Shown piece after piece: positions 58,967 through 64,000 of a DNA stretch of 64,000 bases (positions are counted from its first letter, which is position 1; every line of letters starts with the position of its first letter). The DNA comes from Euphorbia lathyris. Its lineage: Eukaryota > Streptophyta > Magnoliopsida > Malpighiales > Euphorbiaceae. The position numbers and the translations under genes are program-made. The notes under the pieces were generated by a model. That model was not told the DNA's origin and searched no databases. It worked only from the letters and a program-made list of their open reading frames with translations. Location: contig NC_088913.1 of the NCBI RefSeq assembly GCF_963576675.1, forward strand, positions 75,143,001 to 75,207,000. The letters are read 5' to 3'.

Positions 58967-60625
58967 TATTCCTGACTGTGTGTTGTCGAGCAACGCCTTC
59001 GTCCTTACAGAACTGATCAAACTCAGACGAGCAGAATTCCAGACCATTATCAGTTTGCAACCTCTTTATCTTCTTTCCTGTTTGGTTTTCCACCAATACT
59101 TTCCACTGCTTGAAATTCTTGAAAGATTCACTTTTATACTTCATCATGATGACCCAAGTCATCCCTTAATAATCATCAATCAGAGACATAAAATATATGT
59201 GACCTCCCAAAGACTCAACTCGAGATGGACCCCAACAATCAGAGTGGATGTAATCAAGTGTGCCTTTTGTTATGTGAATAGCCTTGGGAAACTTGCTGCG
59301 ATGTAGTTTCCCGAAGACACAGTGTTCACAAAACTCTAGACTCTTGACCTTATGACCACCAAGAAGATCATCCTTTGATAGAATATGCATCCCTTTTTCA
59401 CCCATATGACCAAGTCTCATATGCCATAGATTTGTCATATCTTCCTGGCGAATCTCTGACGATGCAAAGTATTATGCTTCACACCTTTCAGAATCACATC
59501 ACAACCTTTACAAACATGTAGAACTCCATATTTTCTTGACCAGCTGAGACACCTGCTGTCTAGCAGACTCAGAGATATCAGATTCTTCATCATCAACGGA
59601 ACATGCCTGACTTCGTTCAATATGCAGAACTTACCATCATGTGTCCTCAACTTGATCGAGCCTATTCCAACTGCCTTACAGACATGACTATTAGTCATAG
59701 AAATGCTACCTCCATTTACCTGCTTATAAGTTGAAAACCACTCTCTCCTTGGACAAATATGATAAGATCCTGAATCAAGAACCCACACATCAGAGTGATG
59801 ATTGTGTCCCTCAACAACTAGAGCAATATCATTTTCAGAGCTTGTGTCGCCATCTACTACAGGAGTAGAACCTGGTTGATTTTCTGATTTCTTCTTCTTC
59901 TTTAGACAACCAGCTTTCCAATGTCCTTTCTCCTTACAGTAATTACAGGTGTCGTCTGGTTTGGGACCCTTTGAGAACTACTTCTTAGACTTCTTCTTTC
60001 CACCGTTTCCCTTTCCCTTACTGCCGCTGGCAAACAATCCAGAGGCCTGATTATCTATACCTGTATTGTTCGCCTTATGGCGCAACTCCCTGCTATGAAG
60101 AGACGACATAACTTCTTCCAGAGTCACAAAATCTTTACCAACAATAAATGATTGAACAAAATTCTCATATGAAAGCGGTAAAGACACCAACAGAATCAAA
60201 ACGACATCTTCATCTTCAATTTTCACATCAATATTATGTAATTCTAATAATAATGTGTTTAATTAATCTAAATGATCCCTGAGTTGCGTACCTTCGTGCA
60301 TTCGCAAGGCAAACAGACGTTGTTTCAGAAGAAGTTTGTTTGTTAGAGATTTAGTCATGTATAAGCTCTCTAACTTCATCCACAGACCAGCAGCAGCAGT
60401 CTCTTCATCGGAGACCTCAGTGATGACGTCATCTGCGAGGCACAACATAATTGTCGAATGTGCCTTTTCTTCCAGAATCGCCATCTCAGCAGTGACTTCT
60501 CCCGTTGCCTTCTTCAACGGCGTCCACACACCTTGTTGTTTTAACAAATCCCGCATCTTGATCTGCCATAGACTGAAACTATTTCTCCCTGTATACTTTT
60601 CGATTTTCATGTTCATCGCAGACAT
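58967..60625 (-). pseudogene. Copia-1 gag, protease and integrase N-terminal half
   Basis: Gag starts at ATG 60625 (MSAMNMKIEKYTGRNSFSLW) and runs with one in-frame TAA (60263-60265, where Gln is expected) and a TAG near 59975 to the zinc knuckle CNYCKEKGHWKAGC (about 59950-59905). Protease follows (WVLDSGSYHICPR near 59785). After a frameshift near 59435 comes the integrase zinc region (LWHMRLGHMGEKGM, CEHCVFGK) and after another stop the core with RLQTDNGLEFCS (59060). The frame reaches HTVRNTP at 58967 and is cut by the LARD. The next residues are at 49607. Confidence 0.88.
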
Positions 60626-60665
60626 CTTTCTCTCTAGAAAACAAAACCTCGATCAGAAACCGAAA

Positions 60666-60677
60666 GCTTTGATACCA
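60666..60677 (-). other. Copia-1 primer binding site
   Basis: TGGTATCAAAGC on the minus strand, three bases inside the right-hand (5') LTR, complementary to initiator tRNA-Met. Confidence 0.85.
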
Positions 60678-60680
60678 ATT

Positions 60681-60958
60681 TGTTGTGCGGAATTAACGAA
60701 AAAAGATAAATAAATAAAGAATCGAAAAAACACAGATTTACGTGGTTCACCGACGTTGTATTGGCTAGTCCACGGACAGAAGGAGAATAGTATTATTAGG
60801 AGGCAGAAAATCAGATTACATGATTAGGTTTACATAATGGGGTATTTATAATACCCAATCTAACCTAATACCACTAGGAACCCATGATCCTAATCCAACT
60901 AGGAATCCGAAACTCAATACTACTTCGAATAGGAAACAAGATATACCAATTCAAGGCA
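60681..60958 (-). repeat. Copia-1 5' LTR
   Basis: 278 bp, matching 8409-8710. On the plus strand it begins TGTTGTGCGG and ends CAAGGCA. The outer edge was chosen where both LTRs align and where TTATG resembles the left flank TTATT. Confidence 0.85.
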
Positions 60959-62412
60959 TTATGACATTATTATTATTTTCATGTCCGTGTCCAAATTTAT
61001 TGTCTCCATATCCAAATATTAGATTAGGTTATACTTTATAGACCAATGATTAATTGGTTGACTATTATGGATATAGTTTAGAGTTTAATTCTACGCCTTT
61101 ATATGTGTAGGAATTTGTGCTTCATTAGGATTTTATCAAAGGAGAACTTGTTGACGATACAACTGTTTGGGCTCGGGGTTCAATTGAGAAACGATTAGCT
61201 CGACAAGGCAGGTATCAAAGATAAGAGCTGTCAGCCAGATAAAATGTGGTAAATGCTACTGATGGTCCTTGCATGAAGCAAGTGGATTCAGAAAATCTAG
61301 TACTTCAGGGAACGCTAATGGCCATCGGAAGAGAATAATATAGGAACCTTCAAAACACATGATGAACCCATTGGCATCCTAGTCAACATTCTAAGTACAA
61401 TTAGGCTAATTATATATTTCTCTTATTAGGTTTAAGATACTTTTGAAATATTCATACACATCTAAAAATAATATACAAATTACAATCAAAATACGACAAC
61501 CCTAAAAAAATAAAATTCAATTATTTTCGGGCATTCTCGAGTCTTCAAATATCTTGGATTGTTATTATAAAACCTGTGAAATTCGAATTGGAAGAAAAAA
61601 ATATTAAATTGGTAAAGAAAATAGTGAAAAGTACAAAGTTTCATAATTTTTGATAGATTTTTTTGGTACAAAACTCGTAGATATCATGTCGTAAGGAAGG
61701 GCTTGGGCAATGCGTGGCGCGCACAAGGAGCAATAAATGCCTACCCCGAATTAGTACGCAGTTATGACGAAATTTTAGTTAAGACATATCTAACATGCTC
61801 TTTTTCTTAATTAATTTTCATCAGCTTTCACTCATTCATCCCAAAATTTCATAAAACATTTATTATTAGTAATTTCTAAAAAATATAAAAATACAATAGA
61901 TAGAATGTATGCTGAAAATAATAAAATAAAATTAATTTACTTTAAATGGGATAATAATAGAAAAATTACTTTTAAGGATTAAACTGAATAAAGATAAAAA
62001 ATAATGAAATTTAGATGGTCAAGACGGGATTAAACTCACTAATTCATCGTTTTAGTATTAATAATCCTAACTTGTACATTATTAAAAAAACTTAATTAAA
62101 TAGAAATTAATTTTAAATGACTAAATCGAATAAAAATAGAAATTTACAAACTCATGGAATTAAGATGGCCAAAATGTGACTAAACTTCACTAAAGGCCCA
62201 TTTATATCAAATTCATTGTTCTGGATTAGTAATAGTAAGTTAAATTATATTAAGGACTAAATTGAATAAAATTAGATATAGGCTAATAGGAAAAACATAT
62301 GAATTGTGGAATCATCGGAATTATTCCACCAATGACGTGTTTTCTGAACTCAAGTAATTAACTAATGGTTTTACTTAGTAAAAATATCAATTGAATTAAC
62401 TAGCGATCGGAT
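60959..62412. other. AT-rich flank, no gene recognised
   Basis: No long open frame with a recognisable domain on either strand. 61960-62280 contains three diverged copies of a phrase like 'aaggactaaattgaataaaa(t)tagaa' spaced roughly 130-150 bp apart, perhaps an old tandem duplication or transposon debris. Confidence 0.4.
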
Positions 62413-64000
62413 TACTACAAGAAAAATCATTATCATCCGTCGGTGATAACCAAAATTGTGTCGGTAATCATCATCACTGATAGAAGACCGACAAAATGCG
62501 ATGTGTCGGCGTTGACCTCGTAGGTAAACTGCTGCAACAATTTTTTTACCGAGACAAGATATCACCTACACAATTATTTCGTCGGTTTTTTGTGTCGGAA
62601 ATTCCGACTACTTTTAGTTGGGAATTTCCGTCGGGCATTCCGACAACATCACCGACCCATATATGTCGGTGATCTATTTTCGGAATATTTATTAAAATAA
62701 TTGACCGACAGAAATTGCGTCGGTAATTGTGAATTATTTTTAAAATTATTTTTATATTTTATTTTTCGTCAATTTATTTGGATTGAAGAGAACTCATTAA
62801 TATTTTTTGGTCTAATACACAAATAACCCCCTGAACTTGTCCAAATGTTGCAACTGCCCCCTCCAACTTTCAATTGTAACAACTTACCCCTCAAACTTGT
62901 CCAATTGTAACAACTTACCCCTTAAACTTGTCCAGTTGTAAAACACAACCCCAAATTGCTGACATGGACTCCAATTGAAAAAACACGTGAAATACAAAAT
63001 CTGCAACGCTCGTGGAGTATGATAATCAGATCTTTGGCGTGATACGAATCTGGGAAAACTTTTTGACGGTTGCTTCAAATACGGGGTAAAAAAATTCCCA
63101 ATTTGGGGTTATGTTTTACAATTGGACAAGTTTAAGGGGTAAGTTGTTACAATTGAAAGTTAAGGGGGCAGTTGCAAGATTTGGACAAGTTCAGGGGGTT
63201 ATTTATGTATTAAGCCATATTTTTTTATAAGTATTATGATTATATTTTTTCTATTAAGTTTTTTCAGCTTTGTTTACACAATAATGATAATTATAAAAAA
63301 AAATTAATAAAAACAAAGCAATAAATTATCTCCAAAGCAAAAATTCAAATGTGCCCGCAATAATATAGTAATACTTGCAACATAATATATCCGATAATAA
63401 CACCAACAAGTCAAGAAAGAAATGCAAAATTTTGATAACAGAAGTGGACATCATACCCATATCATTTACATTCACTAATTTGTGCTTAAGAGCATGTAGC
63501 TGAATGAATTTCTAATGTTACAATGATACTTTTTAAATACAAAATAAATAAATAAATATTATATAAAACAAGTACAAAGAAGTGCACCTGAAAGATTTAT
63601 AGTCGAATGAAAAGATTAAGTAAAATGGGTTCCACTGTTGCATTGTGTGATGATGCAAGCTTCTATTACTGAATAATAATACATACTATTTAATTAATCA
63701 TTTTAATCATCCAATAATAAATAAGTAATTTTATAATTGTATAATTATCTAACAAAAAGCATACCTAATATCAGTTTGTGCGAACAGTTTCAACCTTTTT
63801 TCCATAGCTTTGAAGGCCTACACACATACTAGAAATCGGCACCAAATAACTTCAGCAAAAGTGTATTATTTCAACTATGCACATATCATGTGGCAAAGGA
63901 CAGAAGACAGAACAATAAAAATATTATTTGAAAAAGATTTGTATCTTACCACTATCTATAGGCCTCATATGTACCATGTGAGCATCAGGATACAGACATC
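62413..64000. mobile_element. CACTA-3, left end only (runs out of window)
   Basis: Starts TACTACAAGAAAAATC, the CACTA terminus with its first base changed, followed by an array of GTCGGTRAT / ACCGAC motifs in both orientations (62440-62730), the sub-terminal signature of such elements. No right end, and so no TSD, before 64000. From 63217 onward the DNA is AT-rich with no gene. Confidence 0.55.
62819..63216. mobile_element. Mutator-type foldback MITE, 398 bp, 9-bp TSD
   Basis: Ends GGTCTAATACACAAATAACC and, inverted, GGCTTAATACATAAATAACC. The arms match for more than 120 bp and contain AACTTGTCCAA(T/A)-type sub-repeats. Flanked by the 9-bp duplication ATATTTTTT (62810-62818 and 63217-63225). 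A different family from the MITE at 1385-1848. It sits inside CACTA-3. Confidence 0.8.

Larger units (their letters stand above)
8409..60958 (-). mobile_element. Copia-1: one 4.6-kb copia element dispersed over 52.5 kb
   Basis: LTRs of the same family stand at both ends (8409-8710 and 60681-60958), each starting TGTTGTGC on the plus strand. A PBS (TGGTATCAAAGC, minus strand) lies inside the right LTR and a purine tract (AAGGTGTAGATT, minus strand) inside the left one, so the element reads right to left. Flanks TTATT (8404-8408) and TTATG (60959-60963) agree at 4 of 5 bases, a possible TSD. The element's own DNA is only 8409-9356, 23379-23408, 47953-49612 and 58967-60958, about 4.63 kb in total. 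Gag, protease, integrase, RT and RNase H follow in copia order across these pieces. The gaps are later insertions, each with its own target duplication. Gag and pol carry frameshifts and stops, so it is dead. Confidence 0.88.

Noticed and set aside
8815..60625. Initial reading as five separate copia fragments of different elements
   Set aside because: LTR identity, collinear domain order and exact target duplications at the gaps show they are one element.
1..64000. Search for a biosynthetic cluster around the UGT pair
   Set aside because: No P450, terpene synthase, acyltransferase or other pathway gene is visible; the rest of the window is transposon DNA.

Overview
This window is nuclear DNA of a flowering plant, almost certainly a eudicot. 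The evidence is plant UDP-glycosyltransferase genes with short GT-AG introns, AT-rich intergenic DNA and typical plant transposons (Ty1/copia including a Sirevirus-type element, CACTA, hAT, Mutator-like, RTE and L1 LINEs). I cannot name the species. I saw no prokaryotic features, CRISPR arrays, rRNA or tRNA genes. No undescribed functional system is evident. The striking feature is the architecture of the transposon nest.

Left part (1-8408): two tandem minus-strand UGT genes. Copy A is cut by the left edge of the window (exon 1 581-1094, exon 2 from 505 to the edge). Copy B is complete (exons 7293-7806 and 6274-7211, 483 aa). Their exon-1 products are about 90% identical and the duplication includes the core promoters. 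The 5 kb between them holds a 464-bp Mutator-type MITE (1385-1848), remnants of an LTR element with a gag-like pseudogene (5366-5935), and a Pack-MULE-like foldback element (3798-5180) carrying a fragment of a host non-specific phospholipase C gene.

Middle part (8409-60958): all 52.5 kb can be explained as ONE 4.6-kb minus-strand copia element (Copia-1, LTRs 8409-8710 and 60681-60958) that was split three times. (i) A small hAT element (9357-23370, TSD TTGCCAAT) hit its RNase H region. That hAT was itself entered by an RTE LINE (9656-12895, 18-bp TSD) and by a 10.1-kb Sirevirus-like copia (12961-23052). (ii) A 24.5-kb CACTA element (23409-47949, TSD TGC) hit its RT. The CACTA's second gene was entered by Copia-2 (30082-44810, TSD AGGAA), which was entered by a second CACTA (34044-38647, TSD TAC). 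(iii) A non-autonomous Athila/Tat-like LTR element (49613-58961, TSD TGGTG) hit its integrase and contains an L1 LINE fragment. The copia reading frame resumes across every one of these junctions.

Right part (60959-64000): about 1.4 kb of AT-rich DNA with no recognisable gene, then the left end of a third CACTA element (from 62413, running out of the window) with a 398-bp Mutator-type MITE inside it (62819-63216).

The only apparently functional host genes are the two UGTs. Most transposon genes are broken. The exceptions are the Sirevirus pol frame (16138-19035, open but internally deleted) and its third ORF (19487-21103).
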